Source of the DNA: Actinomadura mexicana | GTDB taxonomy: Bacteria; Actinomycetota; Actinomycetes; Streptosporangiales; Streptosporangiaceae | Direction: 5' to 3' | Length of the DNA: 64,000 bases | Assembly (NCBI RefSeq): GCF_900188105.1 | Contig: NZ_FZNP01000021.1 | Span: 62,001-126,000 of the forward strand | In this document: piece after piece, positions 8,398-16,670 of the stretch | Position numbering within the stretch: position 1 is the stretch's first letter | Layout of the letters: the number at the start of each line of letters is the position of its first letter | Translations under genes and position numbers: made by a program | The notes under the pieces: model-generated | What the model was told of the DNA's origin: nothing | Databases searched by the model: none | The model's input: only the letters and a program-made list of their open reading frames with translations

Positions 8398-9438
8398 GTG
8401 CGATCTGTCTGGGACACCACCGTCCGGGGGCGTACGGCCGCGGGGATGGGCGTTGTCGTCCTCGGCGCCGCGCTGTCGGCCTGCTCGGGCTCGGACGGCG
8501 TGAAGTCGGCGCCGCCACCGCCGCCGAGCGGCACGGGCGCGCCCCAGGCCGCCGGGACGCCGGCTCCCGCGACGCATCCGTTCACCGGCGGCGCCAAGGG
8601 ACTGGCCAACCCCGTCCTCGCGGTCAAGATCGAGAACACGCGGCCCGCGCTCCCGCAGAGCGGCGTCTCGGCCGCCGACATCGTCTACGTCGAGCAGGTC
8701 GAGGGCGGCGAGACCCGCCTGATGGCGGTCTACTCCTCCAAGCTGCCGAAGAAGGTCGGGCCCGTCCGCAGCGCCCGCATCTCCGACCTGCACATCCTGC
8801 CGCAGTTCGGGCGTCCCGCCTTCGCCTTCTCCGGCGTCCAGAGCAAGATGAAGAAGTACATCCGCAAGGCGCCGGTGTACGACATCTCACAGGAGAACGC
8901 GGGGGGCGCGTACTTCCGCTCGGGCGAGAGGCGGATCCCCTACAACCTCTACGCCGATCCCGAGAACCTGCTGAAGCAGGCGCCGAAGGCCGCGAAGCCG
9001 CGCGACATCGGCTTCCGTTTCGGAGACGCCCCCGACGGCGGCAGACCCATCAGGTCGTTCACCGCACGGTGGCCCGCCGCCACCATGGGGTTCACGTGGT
9101 CGGCGAAACAGAAGAGGTGGCTCGCCAGCTGGGGCGGCAGCCCCGACCGCGCCGCCGAGGGCGGGCTCCTCGGCGGCAGGACCGTCGTCGTCCAGTACGC
9201 CAAGACGACCCGCTCGAAGTTCCACGACTTCCTCGGCAGCTACACGCCGCTGATCCACACCACCGGGACCGGGCGCGCGGTCGTCCTGCGCGACGGCAAG
9301 GCCTTCGGCGCCAAGTGGTCGCGCTCGTCCGAGGGCGAGGGCACCACCTACACCACCGCCGACGGCAAGCCGATGAACTTCGCCCGCGGCCAGGTCTGGG
9401 TCGTGCTCGTGAACGACGGCAAGCCCTACACGCCCTAG
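8398..9438 (+). CDS. DUF3048 domain lipoprotein (YerB-like)
   Basis: The GTG at 8398 follows a strong AAAGGAGGGG ribosome site and gives 346 residues. The N-terminus is a lipoprotein signal ending in the lipobox LSAC (cysteine about residue 29), followed by a Pro/Ala-rich linker to about residue 60. The remainder matches DUF3048 proteins such as YerB: NPVLAVKIENTRPALPQSGVSAADIVYVEQVEGGETRLMAVY, then GPVRSARISDL, and a C-terminal half with KFHDFLGSYTPLI and GQVWVVLVND. The protein should be anchored to the outer face of the membrane. The function of the family is not established. It appears monocistronic, between the PIM operon and pdxS. Confidence 0.9.
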   Translation: MRSVWDTTVRGRTAAGMGVVVLGAALSACSGSDGVKSAPPPPPSGTGAPQAAGTPAPATHPFTGGAKGLANPVLAVKIENTRPALPQSGVSAADIVYVEQVEGGETRLMAVYSSKLPKKVGPVRSARISDLHILPQFGRPAFAFSGVQSKMKKYIRKAPVYDISQENAGGAYFRSGERRIPYNLYADPENLLKQAPKAAKPRDIGFRFGDAPDGGRPIRSFTARWPAATMGFTWSAKQKRWLASWGGSPDRAAEGGLLGGRTVVVQYAKTTRSKFHDFLGSYTPLIHTTGTGRAVVLRDGKAFGAKWSRSSEGEGTTYTTADGKPMNFARGQVWVVLVNDGKPYTP

Positions 9439-9580
9439 CCGGACGCACCCGGCGACCCGGGCCCCCGTCACTCCGTAAGCGGGCGGTGCCCCCCGCTGAC
9501 ACTCTGCCGGGTCGAGAGGTCGTACGAGCAGGCAATATCATGGGGAAAAGACTTGTCGTCCGTCCACGTGAGGAATGCCC

Positions 9581-10498
9581 GTGTCCACTTCCACTCCCGC
9601 CCCTGACAACGCCGCGCCCGAGACCGGGACCGCCCGCGTCAAGCGCGGCATGGCGGAGATGCTCAAGGGCGGCGTGATCATGGACGTCGTCACGCCCGAG
9701 CAGGCGAAGATCGCCGAAGATGCGGGCGCGGTCGCCGTCATGGCCCTGGAACGGGTGCCCGCCGACATCCGCACCGAGGGCGGCATCTCCCGGATGAGCG
9801 ACCCCGACATGATCGACGGGATCATCGCCGCGGTCTCCATCCCCGTCATGGCCAAGGCCCGCATCGGCCACTTCGTCGAGGCGCAGGTGCTGCAGGCCCT
9901 CGGCGTCGACTACATCGACGAGTCCGAGGTGCTCACGCCCGCCGACTACGACAACCACATCGACAAGTGGGCGTTCACCGTCCCGTTCGTCTGCGGGGCC
10001 ACCAGCCTGGGCGAGGCGCTCCGCCGCATCACCGAGGGCGCGGCGATGATCCGCTCCAAGGGTGAGGCCGGCACCGGCGACGTCTCCAACGCCACGACGC
10101 ACATGCGCCAGATCCGGCAGGAGATCCGCCGCCTGCAGTCCCTGCCCGAGGACGAGCTCTTCGTCGCGGCCAAGGAACTCCAGGCCCCGTACGAGCTGGT
10201 CAAGGAGGTCGCCCGGGCGGGCAGGCTGCCCGTCGTGCTGTTCACCGCGGGCGGCATCGCGACCCCCGCCGACGCCGCGATGATGATGCAGCTCGGCGCC
10301 GAGGGCGTCTTCGTCGGCTCCGGGATCTTCAAGTCCGGCAACCCCGCCCAGCGCGCCGAGGCGATCGTGAAGGCCACCACCTTCCACGACGACCCCGACG
10401 TGATCGCGAAGGTGTCCCGCGGCCTCGGCGAGGCCATGGTCGGCATCAACGCCGCCTCCCTCGGCGAGGACCAGAAGTTCGCCGGCCGCGGCTGGTAG
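9581..10498 (+). CDS. pdxS: Pyridoxal 5-phosphate synthase subunit PdxS
   Basis: PdxS makes pyridoxal 5-phosphate from ribose 5-phosphate, glyceraldehyde 3-phosphate and ammonia supplied by PdxT. The TIM-barrel sequence is nearly canonical: KRGMAEMLKGGVIMDVV near the N-terminus, the lysine in VMAKARIGHFVEAQ that holds the sugar intermediate, and RSKGEAGTGDV, the phosphate-binding loop with the second lysine. The ATG at 9575 directly abuts GTGAGGA (9568-9574), which is too close to act as its ribosome site. GTG 9581 has normal spacing and is chosen here (305 residues). The partner pdxT is 0.9 kb downstream, separated by one unknown gene. Confidence 0.96.
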   Translation: MSTSTPAPDNAAPETGTARVKRGMAEMLKGGVIMDVVTPEQAKIAEDAGAVAVMALERVPADIRTEGGISRMSDPDMIDGIIAAVSIPVMAKARIGHFVEAQVLQALGVDYIDESEVLTPADYDNHIDKWAFTVPFVCGATSLGEALRRITEGAAMIRSKGEAGTGDVSNATTHMRQIRQEIRRLQSLPEDELFVAAKELQAPYELVKEVARAGRLPVVLFTAGGIATPADAAMMMQLGAEGVFVGSGIFKSGNPAQRAEAIVKATTFHDDPDVIAKVSRGLGEAMVGINAASLGEDQKFAGRGW

Positions 10499-10638
10499 CG
10501 CAGGTGCGTCCGCCCGGCCCGGGTGGCCGGGCGGATCGGTGGGTACCCCCTCCACACGGGCCGCCTGGAGGGTTTACGCTGACGGCGCGGCCGGAGGGGG
10601 CGAGCCCTGGCCGGCGCCCGGCCGCGGGAGGGAAGAGC

Positions 10639-11253
10639 ATGGCTTGGTCGGTCGCGCTGGCGTGCGCGAGCGCGGGTGAACCCACCGACGTGTTCCGGCC
10701 GGGCCTGGTGCCCGATCCGGACGCCGCCGCGAAGATCGCGCGCCGCCTGTACCCGGCGGCCGCCCTCACCGAGACCGGCGACACGGTCCTGGACTTCGCG
10801 CTCTGGCCGTACGAGGACGAGCTGTTCGTCGGCACCTTCGATCGGGCGCTGCTGCTGTGCGACCGGCGCCTGTTCTGCCTCGACGACGACGCCCGCCGCA
10901 TCGCCGACACCGCCGCGGCGGCGCTCCCCGGCTCCCGCTGCGGCGTCCTCGTCCTGCACAACGTGATCCGCAGCTGCTGGTTCCGCTGGTACGAGTCGGG
11001 CATGCTGCTCCGCGACGTGTACGTCACCGCCGAGGACGGCGTGGTCGTCGACCAGGGCGAGCGGCTGCCCGCCGAGCGCCCGTTCTGGCGCGCCGTCGAC
11101 GAGGGCGCCCCGGACGTGCCGCTCCCGTTCGACCCCGAGGAGTTCGGCCTCGCCCTCGCCCGGGAGTACATGTTCGGCCGCGGCATCGCCGACCGAGGCA
11201 AGGACGACTTCCTCCCCCTGGAGCTCCCGGTCCGCCGCTTCCGGCACGCCTGA
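10639..11253 (+). CDS. Unknown protein between pdxS and pdxT
   Basis: Starting at ATG 10639, just after a GGGAGGGAAG ribosome site, this encodes 204 residues. I see no signal peptide, membrane helix or catalytic motif I recognise. The chain looks soluble and compact, with conserved-looking blocks such as LCDRRLFCLDDDARRIADTAAA, GVLVLHNVIRSCWFRWYESG and FGLALAREYMFGRGIADRG. It may belong to a small actinobacterial DUF family (DUF6928 came to mind, unverified). In mycobacteria the slot between pdxS and pdxT holds a thioesterase, so a different gene occupies the same place here. The frame stays open to 10504, but codons before 10639 lack a good start. Confidence 0.75.
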   Translation: MAWSVALACASAGEPTDVFRPGLVPDPDAAAKIARRLYPAAALTETGDTVLDFALWPYEDELFVGTFDRALLLCDRRLFCLDDDARRIADTAAAALPGSRCGVLVLHNVIRSCWFRWYESGMLLRDVYVTAEDGVVVDQGERLPAERPFWRAVDEGAPDVPLPFDPEEFGLALAREYMFGRGIADRGKDDFLPLELPVRRFRHA

Positions 11254-11306
11254 CCGGCGCCCGGAGCGGAGCCTGCGGAGCGGAGGGTGTCGGTCGGGCT
11301 TCTCTT

Positions 11307-11334
11307 TCGGGGGTGTGGGGGTCGTCCCTCACGG
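11307..11334 (+). repeat. Dispersed G-rich/C-rich hairpin element (copy 1)
   Basis: In the 179-nt gap before pdxT the sequence TCGGGGGTGTGGGGGTCG is followed by TCCCTCACGG. It shares its core with the hairpins in the ruvB start region and in the MBL hydrolase gene: G-run, GTGTG, G-run, TCG, C-run. Stem pairing is imperfect here. It appears to be one member of an interspersed family. Confidence 0.5.
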
Positions 11335-11432
11335 TGGACCGGCGGGTATCGCTGGGAAGATCGGCCAGGTCGTGGGGTGTTGTAAGGAACGTCTAGGGTT
11401 GAGACGACTCCTGCGCCCCGGAAGGTTTTCAC

Positions 11433-12050
11433 GTGACTGCTGTGCCCACGATCGGTGTCCTCGCCCTGCAGGGTGACGTGCGCGAGCACGCGCGCGCGTT
11501 GGAGGAGGCCGGGGCGCGCACCGTGAGGGTGCGCCGTCCCGACGAGCTGGAACGGGTCGACGGGCTGGTCCTGCCCGGCGGGGAGTCCACCACCATGTGG
11601 CGGCTGGCGCGCTCGTTCGAGCTGCTCGACCCGCTGCGCAAGCGGATCGAGGCGGGCATGCCCGCCTACGGCTCCTGCGCCGGCATGATCATGCTGGCGG
11701 ACCGGATCCGGGGCGGAGTGGCGGGCCAGGAGACCGTCGGGGGGATCGACATGACCGTGCGGCGCAACGCGTTCGGCCGGCAGGTCGACTCGTTCGAGGC
11801 CGCCGTCCCGCTGACCGGTATGGGTGACACGCCGTACCACGCCGTTTTCATCCGCGCACCGTGGGTGGAGTCCGTCGGCGACGCCGTCGAGATCCTCGGA
11901 CGCGCGGAGGGCGGCCCGAACGCCGGTAGGATCGTCGCCGTCCGCCAGGGGCGCCTCATGGCGACCGCGTTCCATCCGGAGTTGACGGGCGATTTCCGCG
12001 TGCACCACTACTTCGCCGATCTGGTGCGCCGGACGACAGAGGAGGATTGA
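11433..12050 (+). CDS. pdxT: Pyridoxal 5-phosphate synthase glutaminase subunit PdxT
   Basis: This 205-residue class I glutamine amidotransferase starts at GTG 11433 behind GGAAGG. IGVLALQGDVREH and LPGGEST are the family signature. The nucleophile is the cysteine in YGSCAGMIML, and the catalytic His-x-Glu is in AFHPELTGD. It hydrolyses glutamine and channels ammonia to the PdxS core. The stop lies four bases before the yebC ATG, so the two genes are co-transcribed. Confidence 0.95.
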   Translation: MTAVPTIGVLALQGDVREHARALEEAGARTVRVRRPDELERVDGLVLPGGESTTMWRLARSFELLDPLRKRIEAGMPAYGSCAGMIMLADRIRGGVAGQETVGGIDMTVRRNAFGRQVDSFEAAVPLTGMGDTPYHAVFIRAPWVESVGDAVEILGRAEGGPNAGRIVAVRQGRLMATAFHPELTGDFRVHHYFADLVRRTTEED

Positions 12051-12053
12051 CAG

Positions 12054-12809
12054 ATGTCCGGCCATTCCAAGTGGGCGACGACCAAGCACAAGAAGGCGGC
12101 CCTCGACGCCAAGCGGGGCAAGCTCTTCGCCAAGCTGATCAAGAACATCGAGGTGGCGGCCCGGACGGGCGGCGGCGACGCCGACGCGAACCCCACGCTC
12201 TACGACGCCATCTACAAGGCGAAGAAGAACTCGGTCCCGAACGACAACATCGAGCGGGCCCGCAAGCGGGGCGCCGGTGAGGAGGCCGGGGGCGCCGACT
12301 GGCAGAACATCACCTACGAGGGCTACGCCCCGGGCGGTGTCGCCGTGCTCATCGAGTGCCTGACCGACAACCGCAACCGGGCCGCCTCCGAGGTCCGCGT
12401 CGCCCTGACCCGCAACGGCGGCTCCCTCGCCGACCCGGGCTCGGTCTCCTACATGTTCAACCGCAAGGGCGTCGTGATCGTCCCCAAGGCGGGCACCAGC
12501 GAGGACGACGTGATGATGGCCGTCCTGGACGCCGGGGCCGAGGAGGTCAACGACCTCGACGACGAGAACTTCGAGGTCGTGAGCGAGGCCGGCGACCTGG
12601 TCGCGGTCCGCTCGGCCCTGGTGGACGCGGGCATCGACTACGAGTCGGCGGAGAGCAAGTTCCTGCCGAGCGTCACCGTCCCGCTCGACGAGGACAACGC
12701 CAAGAAGGTGTTCCGCCTCCTGGACGCCCTGGAGGACTCCGACGACGTCCAAGAGGTCTACGCCAACTTCGACGTGAGCGACGAGGTCATGGCCTCCATC
12801 GACGCCTGA
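12054..12809 (+). CDS. yebC: YebC/PmpR family protein
   Basis: This 251-residue protein opens with the near-invariant MSGHSKWATTKHKKAALDAKRGKLFAKLIKNIEVAAR and continues with the family blocks NPTLYDAIYKAKKNSVPNDNI and YEGYAPGGVA. An AGGAGG ribosome site sits in the pdxT tail. YebC proteins were first described as DNA-binding regulators, and some members have since been linked to translation of difficult sequences. Which applies here cannot be decided. The gene order pdxT-yebC-ruvC-ruvA-ruvB is classical for actinobacteria, with an Eis-like gene inserted before ruvC here. Confidence 0.95.
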   Translation: MSGHSKWATTKHKKAALDAKRGKLFAKLIKNIEVAARTGGGDADANPTLYDAIYKAKKNSVPNDNIERARKRGAGEEAGGADWQNITYEGYAPGGVAVLIECLTDNRNRAASEVRVALTRNGGSLADPGSVSYMFNRKGVVIVPKAGTSEDDVMMAVLDAGAEEVNDLDDENFEVVSEAGDLVAVRSALVDAGIDYESAESKFLPSVTVPLDEDNAKKVFRLLDALEDSDDVQEVYANFDVSDEVMASIDA

Positions 12810-12822
12810 CGCGCCGTCGCCC

Positions 12823-12861
12823 CGCGAACGCCGCCGCCCGCCGGGTGCGGCGGCGTTCGCG
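12823..12861 (+). terminator. Hairpin terminator after yebC
   Basis: A perfect 15-bp inverted repeat (CGCGAACGCCGCCGC at 12823-12837, complement at 12847-12861) with a 9-nt loop starts 14 bases after the yebC stop. It has no T-tail, as is common in high-GC actinomycetes. It probably ends the pdxS-to-yebC transcript. Confidence 0.7.
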
Positions 12862-12888
12862 TCGGCGCCGTCGCATACGGTCTGGATC

Positions 12889-14040
12889 ATGGAGATTCGC
12901 GCTCTCGGACCCGACGAGGTGGACGCCGTCCGCGACATCCGGGCCCGCGCCTTCGGGCCGCTGCCCGACGAGGTGTGGGCGCGGCGGTCCCGGCTGGTCC
13001 GGCAGTCCGCGGTGGCGGGGAGGCTGTTCGCCGGCCTCGACGGCGGCGCGGTCGTCGCCACGGGGACCCTGCTCGACATGACGCAGTGGTGGCACGGGCG
13101 GGCGGTGTCCACGGCCGGTGTCAGCGCGATCACGGTCGCCCCCGAGGAACGCGGGCGCGGGCTCGGCCGCCGCCTGATGTCCGACCTGCTGGAGCGGTGC
13201 GCCGATCTCGGCCACCCGCTCGCCATGCTCTATCCGGCCACGACGCGGCTCTACCGGTCGCTCGGCTGGGAGCACGCGGGGGCCTGGCACCACGTCGACC
13301 TTTCCACCGAGGCACTGCGCACGATCGCGGCCGCGAGGGTCCCCGTCCGCAGGGCCGGGCCCGGCGACGCCGCCGAGGTGGCCGCCGTGGTCGGCCGCGC
13401 GCACCGGACGGCGCGCGACTGCGGTCCGGTCGGTTGGCCGGAGGCGAGGTGGCGCGAGCATCTGGGCGGCCCGGACGCCTACCACTACCTGGCCGAGGAC
13501 GGGTTCCTCTCCTACCGGTGGGCGGCTGGCAACACCGGGCTGGAGGTCGTCCGGCTCGTCGCCTCCTCCGAGCGGACGCTGAGGGCGCTTTGGGCCATCG
13601 TCGGGTCCGGCTCGTCCACGGCCGAGTCGGTGCGGGCCTGCGTGTCGCCGATGGACCCGGTGCTGTGGCTGCCGCGCGAGCGCGAGAACGAGGTCGTCCA
13701 GCGCTCCCAGTGGATGCTGCGGGTCGTCGACGCGCCCGCGGCGATCGCGGCGCGCGGCTACCCGGCAGGGGTCGCCGCCGACGTCCCGCTGGAGATCGAC
13801 GATCCGCAGCGTCCGGCGAACTCGGGCCACTGGCGTCTGGAGATCAAGGACGGGGAGGGGCGGCTGGAGCGCTCCGACGCCGATGCCGGCGCCGTGCGCC
13901 TCGGCCCGCGCGGCCTGTCGGCCCTCTACTGCGGGATCCCGGTGTCGACGCTCCGGCGCGTCGGCCTCCTCCAGGGCGGGGACGCGGACGCGCTCGCGCC
14001 CGCGTTCGCGGCCACGCCGTTCTCGCTGGATTACTTCTGA
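12889..14040 (+). CDS. eis: Eis-family GNAT acetyltransferase
   Basis: This 383-residue protein has the Eis layout. An N-terminal GNAT domain contains AITVAPEERGRGLGRRLMSDLLERCADLG, whose R-G-x-G-R segment binds acetyl-CoA, and PATTRLYRSLGWEHAG. A second GNAT-like half and a sterol-carrier-like C-terminal domain follow. It ends in aromatic Phe, whose free carboxylate acts as the catalytic base in Eis enzymes. Eis proteins acetylate several amines of substrates such as aminoglycosides, and some acetylate proteins. The physiological substrate here is unknown, and the gene may be annotated simply as GNAT. It is close to but not overlapping ruvC. Confidence 0.85.
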   Translation: MEIRALGPDEVDAVRDIRARAFGPLPDEVWARRSRLVRQSAVAGRLFAGLDGGAVVATGTLLDMTQWWHGRAVSTAGVSAITVAPEERGRGLGRRLMSDLLERCADLGHPLAMLYPATTRLYRSLGWEHAGAWHHVDLSTEALRTIAAARVPVRRAGPGDAAEVAAVVGRAHRTARDCGPVGWPEARWREHLGGPDAYHYLAEDGFLSYRWAAGNTGLEVVRLVASSERTLRALWAIVGSGSSTAESVRACVSPMDPVLWLPRERENEVVQRSQWMLRVVDAPAAIAARGYPAGVAADVPLEIDDPQRPANSGHWRLEIKDGEGRLERSDADAGAVRLGPRGLSALYCGIPVSTLRRVGLLQGGDADALAPAFAATPFSLDYF

Positions 14041-14095
14041 CCGGCCACGCGGATTGATAGCGTTGGCGGCCGAACAGATGATCGAAGGAGCGGCC

Positions 14096-14671
14096 GTGCG
14101 GGTGATGGGGGTGGACCCCGGGCTCACCCGGTGCGGGGTCGGGGTCGTCGAGGGCGTCCCGGGCAAGCGGCTGCACCTGGTGCACGTGTCGGTCGTGCGG
14201 ACCGCCCCCGACGAGGACCACGCCCTGCGCCTGCTGGGCATCGAGACGGGCATCGCGGCCGTCATGGACGAACTGCGCCCCGACGCCGTCGCCGTCGAGC
14301 GCGTGTTCTCCCAGCACAACGTGCGGACCGTGATGGGCACGGCCCAGGCCGCCGGGATCGCCATGCTGCTGGCCGCCCGGCGCGGCCTGCCCGTCGCTCT
14401 GCACACCCCCAGCGAGGCCAAGGCCGCCGTCACCGGGAACGGCCGCGCCGACAAGGCGCAGGTGACCAGGATGGTGACCCGGCTGCTGTCCCTGGAGACG
14501 GCGCCGAAGCCGGCGGACGCCGCGGACGCGCTCGCCCTGGCCATCTGCCATGTGTGGCGCGGGGGAGCGCAGCGGCGGCTCGTGCACGCGCAGCGGTCGC
14601 GGATCGAGGAGGCGGCCAGGGCCGAACGGGAACGGCTCGCCGCCCGGAGCAGAGGAGGAAGCGTCCAGTGA
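14096..14671 (+). CDS. ruvC: Crossover junction endodeoxyribonuclease RuvC
   Basis: The GTG at 14096, five bases after GAAGGAG, gives 191 residues. The RNase H-like fold begins at once with VMGVDPGLTRCGVGVV, the first catalytic aspartate. The catalytic glutamate is in VAVERVFSQHN, and the last acidic pair is in DAADALALAICH. RuvC resolves Holliday junctions moved by RuvAB. Its TGA overlaps the ruvA GTG by four bases. An earlier in-frame start at 13883 lies inside the upstream acetyltransferase gene and is not credible. Confidence 0.95.
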   Translation: MRVMGVDPGLTRCGVGVVEGVPGKRLHLVHVSVVRTAPDEDHALRLLGIETGIAAVMDELRPDAVAVERVFSQHNVRTVMGTAQAAGIAMLLAARRGLPVALHTPSEAKAAVTGNGRADKAQVTRMVTRLLSLETAPKPADAADALALAICHVWRGGAQRRLVHAQRSRIEEAARAERERLAARSRGGSVQ

Positions 14672-15276
14672 TCGCCTTCGTCAGCGGCCGGGTGGCCGCA
14701 GCGGGCCCCGACGGGGCGGTGATCGACGTGCACGGCGTCGGCCTCTCGGTGCAGTGCACCCCCGCCACGCTGGCCGGCCTGCGGGTCGGGGAGCCGGCGC
14801 AGGTGCCGACCTCCCTCGTCGTCCGCGAGGACTCCCTCACGCTGTTCGGGTTCGCCGACGACGACGAGCGCACCGTCTTCGAGCTGCTCCAGACCGCCGG
14901 CGGCGTCGGGCCGCGCCTCGCCCTGGCGATGCTGGCGGTCCACTCGCCGAACGCGCTGCGCCGCGCCGTGTCCACCGAGGACGTGACGGCGCTCACCAAG
15001 GTGCCCGGCATCGGCAAGAAGGGCGCGCAGCGCATCGTCCTGGAACTGCGGGACCGTCTCGGCGACCCGGTCGGCGACGAGGGTGGCGACCTGCGCGCGC
15101 CGGCCCGCGCCGAGCCGTGGCGCGACCAGGTGCAGATGGGCCTGGTCAACCTCGGCTGGTCGGCCAGGGACGCCGACGCCGCGGTGGACGCCGTGGCGGC
15201 GGACCTCGACGGCGGCGAGACGCCCCCGGTCGCGGCCTTGCTGAGGTCGGCCTTGAAGAAGCTCAGCAAACCATGA
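14668..15276 (+). CDS. ruvA: Holliday junction branch migration protein RuvA
   Basis: This 202-residue protein starts at GTG 14668, inside the GTGA overlap with ruvC, after AGAGGAGG. Domain I has MIAFVSGRVAAAGPDGAVIDVHGVGL. Domain II has two helix-hairpin-helix DNA-binding motifs, including LQTAGGVGPRLALAMLA and LTKVPGIGKKGAQRIVLEL. The C-terminal domain III (about 150-200) contacts RuvB. RuvA tetramers bind the four-way junction and load RuvB. Confidence 0.96.
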   Translation: MIAFVSGRVAAAGPDGAVIDVHGVGLSVQCTPATLAGLRVGEPAQVPTSLVVREDSLTLFGFADDDERTVFELLQTAGGVGPRLALAMLAVHSPNALRRAVSTEDVTALTKVPGIGKKGAQRIVLELRDRLGDPVGDEGGDLRAPARAEPWRDQVQMGLVNLGWSARDADAAVDAVAADLDGGETPPVAALLRSALKKLSKP

Positions 15277-15380
15277 GCGGCAGCGAACCGGGGGGTGTGG
15301 GGGGTCGCCCCCCACAGGAGACACGGATGAGCGGCAGCGAACCGGGGGGTGTGGGGGGTCGCCCTCCACAGGAGACACGG
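15273..15380 (+). repeat. Tandem 54-nt start-region module, two full copies, at the ruvA/ruvB junction
   Basis: Two in-frame 54-nt units (15273-15326 and 15327-15380) differ by a single base, and a third partial copy begins at 15381. Each starts ATGAGCGGCAGCGAACCGG. Each then carries a hairpin made of TGTGGGGGG, a TCG loop and CCCCCCACA (15296-15316 in copy 1), and ends with CAGGAGACACGG directly before the next ATG. Each unit thus supplies its own start codon and Shine-Dalgarno. The first ATG is the ATGA overlap with the ruvA stop. A similar 54-nt unit precedes argD. Confidence 0.9.
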
Positions 15381-16493
15381 ATGAGCGGCAGCGGACCGGG
15401 GGAGGCGCAGGGAGCGGGGATGGGCGGGGCCGAGGAGACCGATCGGCTGGTGTCCGCGGACGCCGGCGGGGTCGATGAGCAGCAGATCGAGGCCGCGCTG
15501 CGGCCGAAGAAGCTGGCCGACTTCGTCGGGCAGGAGCGGGTCCGCGAGCAGCTCTCGCTGGTGCTGCACGGCGCGCTGGGACGCGGCGGGACTCCCGACC
15601 ACGTGCTGCTGTCGGGCGGGCCCGGGCTCGGCAAGACCACCCTCGCCATGATCATCGCGGCGGAGCTGGGGCAGCCGCTGCGGATCTCCTCGGGGCCGGC
15701 GATCGAGCGGGCCGGCGATCTCGCGGCGGTGCTGTCGACCCTCGCCGAGGGCGAGGTGCTGTTCCTGGACGAGATCCACCGGCTGGCGCGGCCCGCCGAG
15801 GAGATGCTCTACATGGCGATGGAGGACTTCCGCGTCGACGTCGTCGTGGGCAAGGGCCCCGGTGCGACGGCGATCCCGCTGGACATCGCCCCCTTCACGC
15901 TGGTGGGGGCCACCACGCGGGCGGGCATGCTGCCCGGTCCGCTGCGCGACCGGTTCGGCTTCGTCGCGCACATGGACTTCTACGAGCCCGCCGAGTTGGA
16001 GATCATCGTCCGCCGGTCCGCCCGGCTGCTGGACGTGGAGATCGCCGAGGACGCCGCCGCCGAGGTCGCCGGGCGCTCGCGCGGCACGCCCCGCATCGCC
16101 AACCGGCTGCTGCGCCGCGTCCGCGACTACGCCGAGGTGCGCGCCGACGGCGTGGTCACGCGGGAATCGGCCCGCGCCGCCCTGGCGTTGTACGAGGTGG
16201 ACGAACGGGGCCTGGACCGTCTCGACCGTTCCGTCCTGGAGTCGCTGATGCGCAAGTTCGGCGGCGGGCCGGTGGGCCTGTCGACGCTGGCCGTGTCGGT
16301 GGGGGAGGAGCCCGAGACCGTCGAGGTCGTCGCGGAGCCGTTCCTCGTCCGGCAGGGGCTGCTCGCCAGGACGCCGCGCGGAAGGGTCGCCACGGCCGCC
16401 GCGTGGGCGCACCTGGGGCTTTCCCCGCCCCCGACGGCGCCGATGGCGGGTGCCCTGTTCGACCTGGACAGGGACGCCGGCCGGGCGGAATAG
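15381..16493 (+). CDS. ruvB: Holliday junction branch migration ATPase RuvB
   Basis: RuvB is the AAA+ motor that drives branch migration with RuvA. The core shows LRPKKLADFVGQERVREQL, the Walker A LLSGGPGLGKTTLA, the Walker B VLFLDEIHRL, the sensor TTRAGMLPGPLRDRFGF, and the C-terminal winged helix ending RTPRGRVATAAAWAHLGL. In-frame starts exist at 15273 (ATGA overlap with ruvA, poor ribosome site), 15327 and 15381 (each after AGGAGA), and 15420 (after GGGAG). I use 15381 (370 residues). 15420 gives 357, closest to the usual family length. The residues encoded before 15420 are low-complexity and contributed by the tandem module, so they are probably dispensable. Confidence 0.95.
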   Translation: MSGSGPGEAQGAGMGGAEETDRLVSADAGGVDEQQIEAALRPKKLADFVGQERVREQLSLVLHGALGRGGTPDHVLLSGGPGLGKTTLAMIIAAELGQPLRISSGPAIERAGDLAAVLSTLAEGEVLFLDEIHRLARPAEEMLYMAMEDFRVDVVVGKGPGATAIPLDIAPFTLVGATTRAGMLPGPLRDRFGFVAHMDFYEPAELEIIVRRSARLLDVEIAEDAAAEVAGRSRGTPRIANRLLRRVRDYAEVRADGVVTRESARAALALYEVDERGLDRLDRSVLESLMRKFGGGPVGLSTLAVSVGEEPETVEVVAEPFLVRQGLLARTPRGRVATAAAWAHLGLSPPPTAPMAGALFDLDRDAGRAE

Positions 16494-16546
16494 TGATCAT
16501 CTGATAACGGGTTGGGAACTTCCAGGCGTCGCCGATCGTCGCCTCG

Positions 16547-16575
16547 TTGCCGGGGTCTCGCGTACTCTCTAGACT
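16547..16575 (+). promoter_or_regulatory. Sigma-70-type promoter for yajC-secD-secF
   Basis: TTGCCG at 16547-16552 and TAGACT at 16570-16575 are separated by exactly 17 nt. This predicts a start near 16582 and an 88-nt leader before the yajC ATG. The inference is from hexamer match and spacing only. Confidence 0.5.
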
Positions 16576-16670
16576 CCGGGACTTGGTTCACCGTCTCCAG
16601 CCGGCGGTCCGTTGTACTTGACCGATCCGGTCACAGGCTGGGCAATCAACTTCGGAAGGGTGCCCCAGTA

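Noticed and set aside
13883..14095. Upstream start for ruvC
   Set aside because: It lies within the acetyltransferase gene. The GTG at 14096 has a good ribosome site and begins the conserved domain at once.
15273..15400. CRISPR-like or phage repeat at ruvB
   Set aside because: The units are directly adjacent, in frame, without spacers, and carry start codons and ribosome sites.
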